Source: Alcaligenaceae bacterium (lineage in GTDB: Bacteria; Pseudomonadota; Gammaproteobacteria; Burkholderiales; Burkholderiaceae_B). From it: a DNA stretch of 64,000 nucleotides. The stretch covers positions 299,802 to 363,801 of the forward strand of contig JAUNUJ010000002.1 in NCBI GenBank assembly GCA_030538235.1, written 5' to 3'. The notes beneath the pieces are model-generated. The model was not told where the DNA came from. It searched no databases and saw nothing but the letters and a program-made list of their open reading frames with translations. How positions within the stretch are numbered: position 1 is the stretch's first letter; each line of letters begins with the position of its first letter. Position numbers and translations under genes: made by a program. This document shows, piece by piece, positions 1 to 9,049 of this stretch.

Positions 1-1
1 T

Positions 2-1399
2 TTAGAGCTATCCCCTCTGGCAGCGTTAAATATGTACGATAACGACGCGCCTGCGGCCGGTTTAATTACCGGTATTGGTCGTATTAGCGGTGTCGAGTGC
101 TTAATTGTCTGTAACGATCCGACCGTCAAGGGCGGTACTTACTACCCAATGACCGTCAAAAAGCACATTCGTGCTCAAGAAATTGCCGAACAAAACAACT
201 TACCTTGTGTGTACTTAGTCGACTCGGGCGGTGCTTTTTTGCCTAAGCAAGACGAGGTATTCCCGGATCGTGATCACTTCGGTCGTATTTTCTACAACCA
301 AGCTGTGATGTCTTCTAAGGGTATCCCACAAATTGCTGCGGTTCTAGGTTCATGTACTGCGGGCGGTGCTTATGTACCGGCCATGTCTGACGAATCCATT
401 ATTGTTAACAATCAGGGGACTATTTTCCTTGGTGGCCCGCCATTAGTTAAAGCGGCAACCGGTGAGGAAGTGACCGCTGAGGATCTCGGTGGCGGTGATG
501 TCCATACTCGTCTATCCGGTGTGGCTGATCACTTAGCTCAAAATGACAGCCATGCTTTGCAATTAGTACGTCAGTCAGTCTCACGTCTCAATCGCAAAAA
601 AGACAACCCGCTCTTAACCGTTAAACCACGTGCTCCTTTATACGATGTTGAGGAATTAAACGGCATTATCCCGACTGATACTCGTAAGCCATTTGATGTG
701 CGCGAAGTGATTGCTCGTATCGTTGACGGTTCCGAGTTTGATGAGTTCAAAGCTCGCTTCGGTCCTACCCTTGTCTGCGGTTTTGCTCATATTGAGGGCA
801 TGCCGGTCGGTATTATTGCCAACAACGGTATTTTATTCTCTGAATCGGCACAAAAAGGCACACACTTCATTGAGCTTTGCTGCCAACGCAAGATTCCTTT
901 AGTGTTCTTACAAAACATCACCGGCTTTATGGTGGGTCGCAAGTATGAAAATGAAGGTATCGCTCGTCACGGCGCAAAAATGGTAACCGCTGTCTCTACA
1001 GCCAAAGTACCTAAATTTACTGTACTAATCGGCGGCTCTTTCGGTGCCGGTAACTACGGCATGTGCGGTCGCGCCTTTAGTCCACGCTTCCTGTTTATGT
1101 GGCCAAATGCCCGTATTTCAGTGATGGGCGGCGAGCAAGCAGCTAGTGTATTAGCCACGGTCAGACGTGACGGTATCGAGCAAAAGGGTGAGACTTGGTC
1201 TGCCGAAGAAGAGGAAAACTTCAAAGCCCCGATCCGTGATAAATACGAACACGAGGGTCACCCTTATTACGCCACTGCGCGCATGTGGGATGACGGCATT
1301 ATTAAACCGGCGGATACGCGTCGTGTCTTAGCGCTAGCTTTATCAGCTTCGCTTAATGCCCCTATTGAAGATACTAAGTTCGGTATCTTCCGTATCTAA
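2..1399 (+). CDS. mccB: Methylcrotonyl-CoA carboxylase, carboxyltransferase (beta) subunit, 5' partial
   Basis: Carboxyltransferase half of 3-methylcrotonyl-CoA carboxylase, which moves CO2 from biotin to 3-methylcrotonyl-CoA in cytosolic leucine breakdown. The frame is open to the first base, and the in-frame residues before the first Met ([10 protein letters not shown]) match this family, so the gene is cut by the window edge and about 70-80 N-terminal residues are missing. Crotonase-fold carboxyltransferase motifs are visible: [44 protein letters not shown] and, in the C-terminal half, [16 protein letters not shown]. It is followed 18 bp later by the biotin subunit gene on the same strand, as in liu/mcc operons. 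Propionyl- or geranyl-CoA carboxylase beta are alternatives, but the [12 protein letters not shown] signature favours MCC. Confidence 0.9.
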   Translation, partial: LELSPLAALNMYDNDAPAAGLITGIGRISGVECLIVCNDPTVKGGTYYPMTVKKHIRAQEIAEQNNLPCVYLVDSGGAFLPKQDEVFPDRDHFGRIFYNQAVMSSKGIPQIAAVLGSCTAGGAYVPAMSDESIIVNNQGTIFLGGPPLVKAATGEEVTAEDLGGGDVHTRLSGVADHLAQNDSHALQLVRQSVSRLNRKKDNPLLTVKPRAPLYDVEELNGIIPTDTRKPFDVREVIARIVDGSEFDEFKARFGPTLVCGFAHIEGMPVGIIANNGILFSESAQKGTHFIELCCQRKIPLVFLQNITGFMVGRKYENEGIARHGAKMVTAVSTAKVPKFTVLIGGSFGAGNYGMCGRAFSPRFLFMWPNARISVMGGEQAASVLATVRRDGIEQKGETWSAEEEENFKAPIRDKYEHEGHPYYATARMWDDGIIKPADTRRVLALALSASLNAPIEDTKFGIFRI

Positions 1400-1417
1400 T
1401 ATCACCGGAGTTGCTTT

Positions 1418-3454
1418 ATGTTTAAAAAGATATTAATTGCTAACCGCGGTGAAATTGCTTGCCGCGTTGCCAGCACTGCCCGTCAAATGGGCATTGCTAC
1501 GGTTGCTGTTTATTCAGACGCTGACCGTCACGCAGCCCACGTTCAGGCTTGCGATGAGGCGGTTTATATTGGTGGCTCTGAGCCTGCCAACAGTTATTTA
1601 CGCATTGATGCCATTATTGATGCGGCCAAACAAACCGGCGCCGAAGCCATTCACCCAGGTTATGGTTTCTTAGCGGAAAATGGTCAGTTCGTCGAGGCTT
1701 GTAACCAAGCCGGCATCAAGTTTATTGGCCCGTCAGCTGCTGCCATGGAAGCCATGGGTTCCAAATCTGCTGCTAAAGCCTTAATGGATGAAGCCGGTGT
1801 GCCTCTGGTTCCTGGTTATCACGGTGACAACCAAGAGCCTGCTTTCTTACACGCAGAGGCTGATAAAATCGGCTATCCGGTATTAATTAAAGCCAGTGCC
1901 GGCGGTGGCGGTAAGGGCATGCGTATCGTTAACAATAGCGGTGAGTTCATCAGCATGCTGGAATCATGTCAGCGCGAAGCGCGTAGCAGCTTCAGCAACG
2001 ACCGTGTACTGATTGAGCGCTATGTCACCAAGCCTCGCCATATTGAAATTCAGGTTTTCGGTGACGAACAAGGCAATTACGTGTACTTATTTGAGCGTGA
2101 CTGCTCAGTCCAGCGTCGCCACCAAAAAGTCATCGAAGAGGCCCCGGCCCCCGGTATGACCGAAGATCGTCGTCGCGCCATGGGTGAAGCCGCTGTTAAC
2201 GCCGCTCGTGCGGTGAATTACGTGGGTGCCGGTACAGTCGAGTTTATTGCTGAGCAAGACGGTACCTTCTACTTTATGGAAATGAACACTCGCCTACAAG
2301 TTGAGCACCCGGTGACCGAGATGATTACCGGTTACGACTTGGTCGAGTGGCAACTGCGCATCGCCAATAATGAAGCAATTCCTGTGCAACAAGAGGAATT
2401 AGCGATTAATGGCCACGCAATTGAAGTGCGTATTTATGCAGAGAACCCGGACAATGACTTCTTACCGTCTATCGGTCAATTAAGTCACTTAAGCTTCCCT
2501 GCACACCTTAGCTTTGTTAACGCGCCATGTCGTGTAGATAGCGGTATTCGCCAAGGCGATAGCATCAGTCCATTCTATGACCCAATGATTGCCAAGTTAA
2601 TTGTTTGGGGTGTAGATCGTGAGCAAGCCATTGCTCGCATGCGTCAAGCCTTATTAGGCACGCATATTATCGGTCTTCACACTAACGTGGACTTCCTCTA
2701 TCGTCTGATGACCAATGACTCTTTTGTCAATGCGGACTTAGATACCGGTTTAATTGAAAAGAATCAGGAAGTGCTGTTTCCGCCTGCTCGTCCGACCTCT
2801 GTTAAGGCTCTGGCCTATGCAACAGCCGGTTATTTGGCTAATCACGGTCTTAAACATAGCCGTGCCGCCAAAAATGCACCAAGCACTTACATCGATCCTT
2901 GGGCCAGCGCTGATTACTGGCGTGTGCGCAAGGGCGAAGGCACCACCATCACCGTAGCGGATGCGGATACTGACTACCAAATCAAAGTCGATCAGCGCGG
3001 TGGCGATAATTGGATCCTAGCGCTTGACGGTGTTGAGCATAGTTTCGGTTGGGAAGTTAGTAGCGACGATGATGCACAGCAATTTGATATTAAATTAGCG
3101 CTAGATGGCGTTCTTAGCCAGGGCAAAGTCGTACTTGACGGCGAGGATCTCTACCTCTATAGTCAAGACGGTCAAATTCGCCTTAGACTGCCTGACACCC
3201 TAGCTCATGCCGGCGAAGGTGATGAGGTTGGCGGTGGTGGCTTAACTGCACCTATGCCGGGTAAAGTGATTAATATCTTGGTCAATGTCGGTGACCAGGT
3301 CGAAGCCGGTGACGTACTGTTGGTGATGGAAGCCATGAAGATGGAGCACTCAATTACTGCTGACGAAGGCGGTGTGGTTGAGGAGCTATTCTTTGCTGTT
3401 GGCGACCAAGTAACCGAGGGCGCCGAGCTAATTAAATTAACCACCGAAGAGTAA
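1418..3454 (+). CDS. mccA: Methylcrotonyl-CoA carboxylase, biotin-containing (alpha) subunit
   Basis: 678-residue biotin carboxylase subunit: it carboxylates its own biotin with ATP and bicarbonate and passes CO2 to the preceding beta subunit. The order is biotin carboxylase N-domain (FKKILIANRGEIACRV at the start), ATP-grasp domain with the glycine-rich loop KASAGGGGKGMRIV and the catalytic segment MNTRLQVEHPVTEM, a middle domain, and a C-terminal biotinyl domain with EAMKMEH, the biotin-accepting lysine being about K641. The length is usual for MccA/PccA. An SD-like ACCGGAG lies before the ATG. It is the last gene of the rightward operon and is followed by a hairpin terminator. Propionyl-CoA carboxylase alpha is the main alternative; pairing with an MCC-type beta subunit supports MccA. 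Confidence 0.9.
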   Translation: MFKKILIANRGEIACRVASTARQMGIATVAVYSDADRHAAHVQACDEAVYIGGSEPANSYLRIDAIIDAAKQTGAEAIHPGYGFLAENGQFVEACNQAGIKFIGPSAAAMEAMGSKSAAKALMDEAGVPLVPGYHGDNQEPAFLHAEADKIGYPVLIKASAGGGGKGMRIVNNSGEFISMLESCQREARSSFSNDRVLIERYVTKPRHIEIQVFGDEQGNYVYLFERDCSVQRRHQKVIEEAPAPGMTEDRRRAMGEAAVNAARAVNYVGAGTVEFIAEQDGTFYFMEMNTRLQVEHPVTEMITGYDLVEWQLRIANNEAIPVQQEELAINGHAIEVRIYAENPDNDFLPSIGQLSHLSFPAHLSFVNAPCRVDSGIRQGDSISPFYDPMIAKLIVWGVDREQAIARMRQALLGTHIIGLHTNVDFLYRLMTNDSFVNADLDTGLIEKNQEVLFPPARPTSVKALAYATAGYLANHGLKHSRAAKNAPSTYIDPWASADYWRVRKGEGTTITVADADTDYQIKVDQRGGDNWILALDGVEHSFGWEVSSDDDAQQFDIKLALDGVLSQGKVVLDGEDLYLYSQDGQIRLRLPDTLAHAGEGDEVGGGGLTAPMPGKVINILVNVGDQVEAGDVLLVMEAMKMEHSITADEGGVVEELFFAVGDQVTEGAELIKLTTEE

Positions 3455-3479
3455 TCACGGTTCTTAATTGATTGAAGCA

Positions 3480-3510
3480 AAAACGGGATGCCTTTAAAGC
3501 ATCCCGTTTT
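3480..3510. terminator. Bidirectional intrinsic terminator between mccA and the hydrolase gene
   Basis: A 12-bp perfect stem (AAAACGGGATGC paired with GCATCCCGTTTT) around a 7-nt loop, with A-run and T-run flanks. It lies between convergent genes, so it can serve both strands. Confidence 0.85.
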
Positions 3511-3511
3511 G

Positions 3512-4390
3512 TTATCTGGTCTTATCTAAGCTCTGCTGACATAAGTCCAACCAGGCGCGAATAGTCTCTAGCGCCTCAGGCTCATCAAGAAACGGCACAT
3601 GTGCGCGATCTCTAAGCGTCGTCGCCAAGATATCAGGGCGCCTCGTTTGCATCTCAACTACCGTCTCTGCACTGAGAATATCTGAACTCTCACCACGAAT
3701 CACCGCTAACGGTTTATTTTCCAGAAGATCAAATAAAGCCCAAATTGGCGGTATATCAGCCGCATCCACATCAACCATGCTGGCAACAAAACCATCGCGC
3801 AAAGCCGGATCGTAAAACAACTCAACGCTATCTTCACCCTGCAGATATTGATGTTGAGCTTCCTCTAGCCAACGTGAATCAGGCACATGATTAAAACCAC
3901 TGCGACTGCCCTTTAAGACCTCGGCCATCTCCTGCAAAGTCTGGGCCTGGGGTTGAACCCCTAGATAATCACCGATTTTTTGCAAACCGGCAAACTCAAG
4001 CACCGGCCCAATATCGTTAAATAAAACCCCGACAATGCGCTCAACAGCGGCATAGGCCAAGCTCATCGAAATCAGTCCGCCGCGCGAGGTACCAATAAAA
4101 GCGGCACGCTCAATCGCTAATTGATCCATCACCTCTAAAACATCAGCTGCTTCTTGAGCCACCGTATAATTGCTCGGATCACTCCAATCAGAATGACCAC
4201 GGCCACGACTATCAATACGAATTAAGCGAATTTTAGGATCAAAATGAGCGACGAGATACTCAAAATCAAGACTGTTACGTGTGAGACCGGCTAAGGCAAT
4301 CACAGTCAGGCCCTGATACGATTCAGGATGACTGTCGCGATAAAAGATCTTAGTACCATCTTGTAGATTAAGTGTATGCTCACTGCTCAT
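3512..4390 (-). CDS. Alpha/beta hydrolase
   Basis: 292-residue single-domain alpha/beta hydrolase of unknown substrate. Visible features are an oxyanion-region segment (ALAGLTRNS near residues 32-40), the strand-4 motif RIDSRGRGHSD, the nucleophile elbow GTSRGG with Ser about 102, and a C-terminal DRAHVPFLDEP segment supplying the probable catalytic His. I chose the ATG preceded by GGAG with 6-nt spacing; a TTG four codons upstream would overlap that SD and is rejected. It is the last gene of the pta-ackA operon, 24 bp after the kinase. The neighbours suggest acyl-ester or acyl-CoA-related chemistry, but this is inference only. Confidence 0.75.
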   Translation of the reverse strand: MSSEHTLNLQDGTKIFYRDSHPESYQGLTVIALAGLTRNSLDFEYLVAHFDPKIRLIRIDSRGRGHSDWSDPSNYTVAQEAADVLEVMDQLAIERAAFIGTSRGGLISMSLAYAAVERIVGVLFNDIGPVLEFAGLQKIGDYLGVQPQAQTLQEMAEVLKGSRSGFNHVPDSRWLEEAQHQYLQGEDSVELFYDPALRDGFVASMVDVDAADIPPIWALFDLLENKPLAVIRGESSDILSAETVVEMQTRRPDILATTLRDRAHVPFLDEPEALETIRAWLDLCQQSLDKTR

Positions 4391-4414
4391 TTTAAACTCC
4401 AAAGCTGTTACGGC

Positions 4415-5629
4415 TTAAGCCACATCAGGTGTACTGCTTAAAGAGACCAGTTCGCGCGCAGCACGCACAATCACAATCTCTTCATCGGTAGGAATGACCA
4501 TTACCTTAAGCTTAGAGCTTTCAGAGCTGATTAAACGCTGACCATTGCCTTCGGTGTTACTGACATCATCAAAGTCTACCCCTAACCACGCTAGACCCTC
4601 ACATACCTTGCGACGAACTAAGGCTGAGTTCTCACCAATGCCGGCGGTAAAGACCAACAGATCGATACCCTGCATCGTTGCGGCCATCGAGGCAATACCT
4701 GAACGTACCTTGTTAACAAAGTAATCAATTGCACGGTCTCCGGCCTCGGTGCCGGCTTCACCCAAAGTACGCATATCATTAGATAAACCACCGGACAAGC
4801 CTAATAAACCTGACTCATAGTAGAGCATATGACTGACCTCAGCCACACTCATCCCCTCTGTTTCCAATAAGTGGAAGATCACACCCGGATCAATCTGGCC
4901 ACAGCGGGTACCCATCGGCAGACCGTCAAGCACACTGAAACCCATAGTGGATGCCTTACTCTTGCCGCCTTCAATAGCACACAGAGACGTGCCATTGCCC
5001 AAGTGAGCAACCACCACCTTGCCCTGATGCAATTCAGGCGCAATACGCTTTATTTCACTATTGATATAGTCGTAGCTTAAACCATGGAAACCGTAGCGCA
5101 GCACACCCTCTTCGTAAAAACGATAAGGAATAGCAAAGCCTTGATTAACAAACTCTTGAGTACGATGAAAAGCCGTATCAAAACACGCTAACTGTGGAAT
5201 ATCGGGAAAATACTCCATCGCCGCATTAATACCAGAGAGGTTATGCGGTTGGTGCAAGGGTGCCAGTTTAGTAAACGACTTCAGCTTATCTAATACCTCT
5301 GGGGTAATAAGCACCGGACGGTCGTAAGCGTCTCCACCATGAACCACTCGGTGGCCCGCAGCTGTTACCACGACATGTGGGAAATGCATTTCAAGGGCAT
5401 CAATAACAACCTGCATCGCTGCCCCATGGTTTTGCAAATCGCACTTTTCAGGAAGCGTCAGCAGCTCGCCATTGACATCTTTAATTTTGACGGCACCACC
5501 GGAACCAATGCGTTCGCAGAGACCGACCATAATCGGTGTGTCCTGACCGGCGAGGTAAAGAGCAAACTTCAGGGAAGATGAACCGGCATTAAGCGCTAAA
5601 AAGCCTTTATTATTTAAACTATTTGTCAT
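4415..5629 (-). CDS. ackA: Acetate (or propionate) kinase
   Basis: 404-residue acetokinase-family enzyme that interconverts acyl phosphate plus ADP with carboxylate plus ATP. The N-terminal nucleotide-binding motif NAGSSSLKF, the RVVHGGDAY segment, the FDTAFH motif, GFHGLSY, AHLGNGTSLCA and the C-terminal VFTAGIGENS are all present, and the length is normal for AckA. It lies 27 bp downstream of the phosphotransacylase gene on the same strand, so the pair forms an acyl-CoA to acyl-phosphate to ATP route. The fused MaoC partner leaves open butyrate or propionate rather than acetate as main substrate. Confidence 0.92.
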   Translation of the reverse strand: MTNSLNNKGFLALNAGSSSLKFALYLAGQDTPIMVGLCERIGSGGAVKIKDVNGELLTLPEKCDLQNHGAAMQVVIDALEMHFPHVVVTAAGHRVVHGGDAYDRPVLITPEVLDKLKSFTKLAPLHQPHNLSGINAAMEYFPDIPQLACFDTAFHRTQEFVNQGFAIPYRFYEEGVLRYGFHGLSYDYINSEIKRIAPELHQGKVVVAHLGNGTSLCAIEGGKSKASTMGFSVLDGLPMGTRCGQIDPGVIFHLLETEGMSVAEVSHMLYYESGLLGLSGGLSNDMRTLGEAGTEAGDRAIDYFVNKVRSGIASMAATMQGIDLLVFTAGIGENSALVRRKVCEGLAWLGVDFDDVSNTEGNGQRLISSESSKLKVMVIPTDEEIVIVRAARELVSLSSTPDVA

Positions 5630-5656
5630 ATATTCACCTTTTTTAGGCTAATTTAC

Positions 5657-7036
5657 TTATTTATTTTTATAAGCATATTGTAAACTAACGACGGCACAAG
5701 AGGCTAAACGCGACATCTCGCTATCCGCACGTGAGTTAAGAATTACAGGCACCTTGGCACCAAGCACTAAACCGGCACCTTCGGCATGAGCTACATAGGT
5801 CATTTGCTTGATAAACATATTACCGGCGTCTAAATCAGGCATCACAAGGATATTTGCGCGACCAGCGACTTCACTCACAATACCTTTGGTGCGAGCGGCA
5901 TTTTCGTCAATGGCATTGTCCATAGCTAAAGGACCCTCAACCAAACCACCCTTAATCTGACCGCGATCAGCCATTTTTGATAATAAAGCAGCATCTACTG
6001 AAGATTGAATCGCAGGGTTAACCATTTCGACCGCAGACAATACCGCCACACGCGCTTCCATACCTAAAGAAACCGCTAAATCAATGGCATTTTGTGCGAT
6101 ATCGACTTTGGTGTTTAAATCCGGGTAAATATTAATCGCTGCATCACTAATATGGAGCAATTCAGGACGACCCGGTGCATCCATGATAAAGACATGAGTA
6201 AAGCGACGACCGACTCGTAAACCAGTCTCCTTATTCAACATGGCACGTAGTAGATCATCCGTATGCAGGTGACCCTTCATAATCGAGACCGCACGACCTT
6301 CGTGTACCATCTGACAAGCGTAGCTTGCAACCGCCTGATCGCTACCCGGTACTTCGATAATTTCCATCTTGGAAATATCTTCGCCCATGCTGTCAGCTGC
6401 TTTACGAATCTTTTCCTCATTGCCCAGAAGAATAGGGATAATGATGCCCTCTTTGGCGGCAAGAATCGCGCCACCTAAAGAGTTTTTGTTGTGTGGACAA
6501 ACCACGGCTACCGGGATTGGATCGCACTCTTTGGCACGACGTAACAACTCTTCAAAATGGCGATGACGCTGAACCAACAAACCAGGTACCTCAAGGTTTT
6601 CACGCTCATACTTAATGGTCGGCGCATGGACATCCGTATAGCCATCGAGAATTAGCGTCTCATCTGAGGTGCGAGTAACAGAAAACTTTAAGCTAATAAC
6701 ATTAGCTTCTTTTTTATCTGTTACTTCAACTTCAATCAGCATTTCATCACCTGGGTGAGCGCGTGCATAGGATTCAAAATGGTAATTTTTAAAGGCCGCA
6801 CCAGGTCCAGGCAAGATATTGCCCACCACAGCAGAAACGATAGAGGCCACAAACATGGTCGGAGCCATATTTTCCGGCTCACCATCACCATCAACATCGT
6901 GATTAGGCAGACTCAGTGGATTGTAGTTACCGGAGGCGGAGGCAAACACATATAAATCATCCACCGTAATCAGGCGGCGTAATTCGGCTTTTTCACCTAC
7001 TTGTAACTCATCAAAGGTGCGGTTTACTAAACGCAT
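5657..7036 (-). CDS. MaoC-like hydratase domain fused to phosphate acetyl/butyryltransferase
   Basis: 459 residues in two parts. Residues about 1-145 form a MaoC-like hot-dog domain (ASGNYNPLSL in the hydratase-motif region, with an added VDGDGEPEN segment). Residues about 160-455 are a phosphate acyltransferase domain (VVCPHNKNSLGGAILAAKEG, IMKGHLHTDDLLRA, FIMDAPGRPELLHISDAAIN, VEGPLAMDNAID). The second domain converts acyl-CoA plus phosphate to acyl phosphate, which the downstream kinase uses. AGAGGAA lies upstream of the ATG. Such fusions are known in proteobacteria; whether the MaoC part is catalytic or only structural cannot be judged. It is the first gene of a three-gene operon whose promoter should lie in the 450-bp gap upstream. 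Confidence 0.88.
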   Translation of the reverse strand: MRLVNRTFDELQVGEKAELRRLITVDDLYVFASASGNYNPLSLPNHDVDGDGEPENMAPTMFVASIVSAVVGNILPGPGAAFKNYHFESYARAHPGDEMLIEVEVTDKKEANVISLKFSVTRTSDETLILDGYTDVHAPTIKYERENLEVPGLLVQRHRHFEELLRRAKECDPIPVAVVCPHNKNSLGGAILAAKEGIIIPILLGNEEKIRKAADSMGEDISKMEIIEVPGSDQAVASYACQMVHEGRAVSIMKGHLHTDDLLRAMLNKETGLRVGRRFTHVFIMDAPGRPELLHISDAAINIYPDLNTKVDIAQNAIDLAVSLGMEARVAVLSAVEMVNPAIQSSVDAALLSKMADRGQIKGGLVEGPLAMDNAIDENAARTKGIVSEVAGRANILVMPDLDAGNMFIKQMTYVAHAEGAGLVLGAKVPVILNSRADSEMSRLASCAVVSLQYAYKNK

Positions 7037-7407
7037 AATTTAAATTCCTCTATTAATTGATATCGCGCAATATGATTAAAAATGGCTGTTTGCTACTGAC
7101 GAAACCGCCATAAAACTCTTAAAAGATGTCCAGCGTCGAACTCTCGACTGACATCACAAAACTCACTAATACCAAGACTATAAAACGATCTGAATGGTTT
7201 ATCACCCTCAATCACACTATGACCCTGAGCAGACGAGCGGATAAGCAAATTGGCGTCGTTTATAAAATAAGCAAATAAGCTTAGCGGCAAGGCGAGACAT
7301 GATGTGCCGGAGATAAAAAACTGTGTTGGGGTGAGATTTTACCACGTGGCCATGACATGTTTTTGACACCATGCCATTAAGTTTTTAGCTACTACTAATA
7401 TAACAAA
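7037..7407. other. Non-coding gap upstream of the phosphotransacylase operon
   Basis: About 370 bp between the phosphotransacylase start and the metQ terminator. It probably carries the promoter of the leftward pta-ackA operon. No convincing gene was seen; a 65-codon leftward frame has only a TTG start, no clear SD and no recognisable similarity. Confidence 0.5.
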
Positions 7408-7440
7408 AAGCCCCACTAACCATATGGCTAAGTAGGGCTT
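7408..7440 (-). terminator. Terminator of the metNIQ operon
   Basis: A long imperfect inverted repeat, AAGCCCCACT with AGTAGGGCTT, centred on a CCATATGG palindrome. On the leftward strand it is followed by TTTTGTTA. It lies 48 bp past the metQ stop. Confidence 0.7.
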
Positions 7441-7487
7441 AGTTGATCCTGATTAACTGCCTAAGCAATAATTGCTAAAATTAACGA

Positions 7488-8276
7488 TTAGAAGGCCGGA
7501 ACGACCGCTCCCTTGTACTGCTCTTCGATGAATTTTTTGACTTCATCACTATTAAGCGCTTTGATTAACTTCTCAACGCGGGGATCCTTTTCATTGCCCT
7601 CTTTAACAGCAACTAAGTTGGCATAAGGAGACTCTGAACCCTCAATTAATAAGGCATCTTCTAGTGGATTTAAACCGGCTTCCAAAGCGTAGTTTGTATT
7701 GATTAACGCCAAATCCACATCATCGAGAATACGCGCTAAGGTCGCGGCTTCCAATTCCGTGAAACGCAGTTTCTTAGGGTTCTCAGAGACATCTCTGGCA
7801 GTGGCCAATAAATTATCCGGATCTTCTAATTTGATAAGGCCATTTTGTTCCAACAATAAAAGTGCACGAGCACCATTAGATGGATCGTTAGGTATAGCAA
7901 CACGAGCACCCTCTTTTAAGTCCTCGATCTTGTCAATTTTTTTGGAGTATGCACCAAACGGCTCAACGTGCACTAAGGCCACGCTCACTAAATCCGTGCT
8001 ACGCTCCTGATTGAAGCTATCCATATACGGCCTGTGCTGAAAGAAGTTGACATCAATCTGCCCATCGACCACTTGTTGATTTGGCTGCACATAGTCAGTA
8101 AAGACTTTAATATCCAAATCCACGCCCTCGTCCTTAAGGGCCGGCTTAATATGCTCAAGGATTTCAGCATGAGGCACCGGAGTTGCTGCAATACTTAATT
8201 TATCGGCCGCCAAGCTCGGTTGTACAGCCACAGCAGCAGTGAGTGCTAAGGCAGAAAAAATAGACTTTAACTTCAT
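7488..8276 (-). CDS. metQ: D-methionine-type ABC transporter substrate-binding protein
   Basis: 262-residue NlpA/MetQ-family periplasmic binding protein for methionine. A signal peptide (about residues 1-23, ending PSLAADK) precedes the mature start KLSIAATPVPHAEILE, a family hallmark; FFQHRPYMDSFN and the ALINTNYALEAGL ligand-site region follow. There is no lipobox cysteine at the cleavage site, so unlike E. coli MetQ it appears to be a soluble periplasmic protein. It is the last gene of a leftward metN-metI-metQ operon, separated from metI by about 110 bp. Length and motifs are normal. Confidence 0.9.
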   Translation of the reverse strand: MKLKSIFSALALTAAVAVQPSLAADKLSIAATPVPHAEILEHIKPALKDEGVDLDIKVFTDYVQPNQQVVDGQIDVNFFQHRPYMDSFNQERSTDLVSVALVHVEPFGAYSKKIDKIEDLKEGARVAIPNDPSNGARALLLLEQNGLIKLEDPDNLLATARDVSENPKKLRFTELEAATLARILDDVDLALINTNYALEAGLNPLEDALLIEGSESPYANLVAVKEGNEKDPRVEKLIKALNSDEVKKFIEEQYKGAVVPAF

Positions 8277-8389
8277 AAAATATTCTCCATTGATCTTGAA
8301 ATATTTTTAATAGTATATAAAAACCAAGAAAAAAGCCATAAAAACAATCGTTTATATAACTTGTGATTATAAAGATATAATTGCAGCGA

Positions 8390-9049
8390 CTATTTACGGT
8401 TCATTTTAGAGACCAAACGATCGCCGAACATCTGAATCACTTGCACCATCACCACAAGAATTACCACGGTAATCAACATGACCTCAACTTGGTAGCGTTG
8501 ATAGCCGTAGCGAATGGCAATATCACCCAGACCGCCACCACCAACCACGCCACTCATGGCAGTGTAACCAATCAGCGTAATCGCCGTGACCACCACGGCA
8601 CTGATCACGCCGGTGGTCGCTTCCGGTAAGAGAGCATAAAAAACCGTTTGTCGAGGCGTGGCACCCATGGCTTTACAAGCCTCGGAAATACCCGGATCCA
8701 ATTCACGCAGCACATTTTCCACCAAGCGCGCAAAAAACGGCGCCGCCCCCACCACTAAGGGCGGTATAGAGCCGGGTACTCCCAACGCCGTGCCCATCAC
8801 AAAGCGGGTAAAGGGAATTAACACAATCAGTAAAATTAAAAATGGCACTGAACGCAACACATTAACCACTAAAGACAGCACTTGATAAATCGGCTTATTG
8901 GCCAATAACTGCCTTTCGCTGCATAAAAATAAATAAACCCCTAGTGGCAGACCGATCAAAACCGTAAAAAACAGTGACCAACCGGTCATAATCAAGGTGT
9001 CTAGGGTCGCTTCACCAATTAGCCCCCAATCAACTCGTTGAAAGTTCAC
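8390..9049 (-). CDS. metI: Methionine ABC transporter permease
   Basis: 219-residue inner-membrane permease of the MetI type with about five hydrophobic segments and the EAA-loop sequence EACKAMGATPRQTVFYALLPEA that contacts the ATPase. GTG start: the start overlaps the metN stop in a GTGA arrangement (4 bp), indicating translational coupling. It works with MetN and MetQ to import methionine. C-terminus and length agree with the family. Confidence 0.92.
   Translation of the reverse strand: MNFQRVDWGLIGEATLDTLIMTGWSLFFTVLIGLPLGVYLFLCSERQLLANKPIYQVLSLVVNVLRSVPFLILLIVLIPFTRFVMGTALGVPGSIPPLVVGAAPFFARLVENVLRELDPGISEACKAMGATPRQTVFYALLPEATTGVISAVVVTAITLIGYTAMSGVVGGGGLGDIAIRYGYQRYQVEVMLITVVILVVMVQVIQMFGDRLVSKMNRK

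Noticed and set aside
7093-7290. 65-codon leftward open frame upstream of the phosphotransacylase gene
   Set aside because: TTG start, no SD, no similarity recognised, and it lies where the operon's leader or promoter should be.
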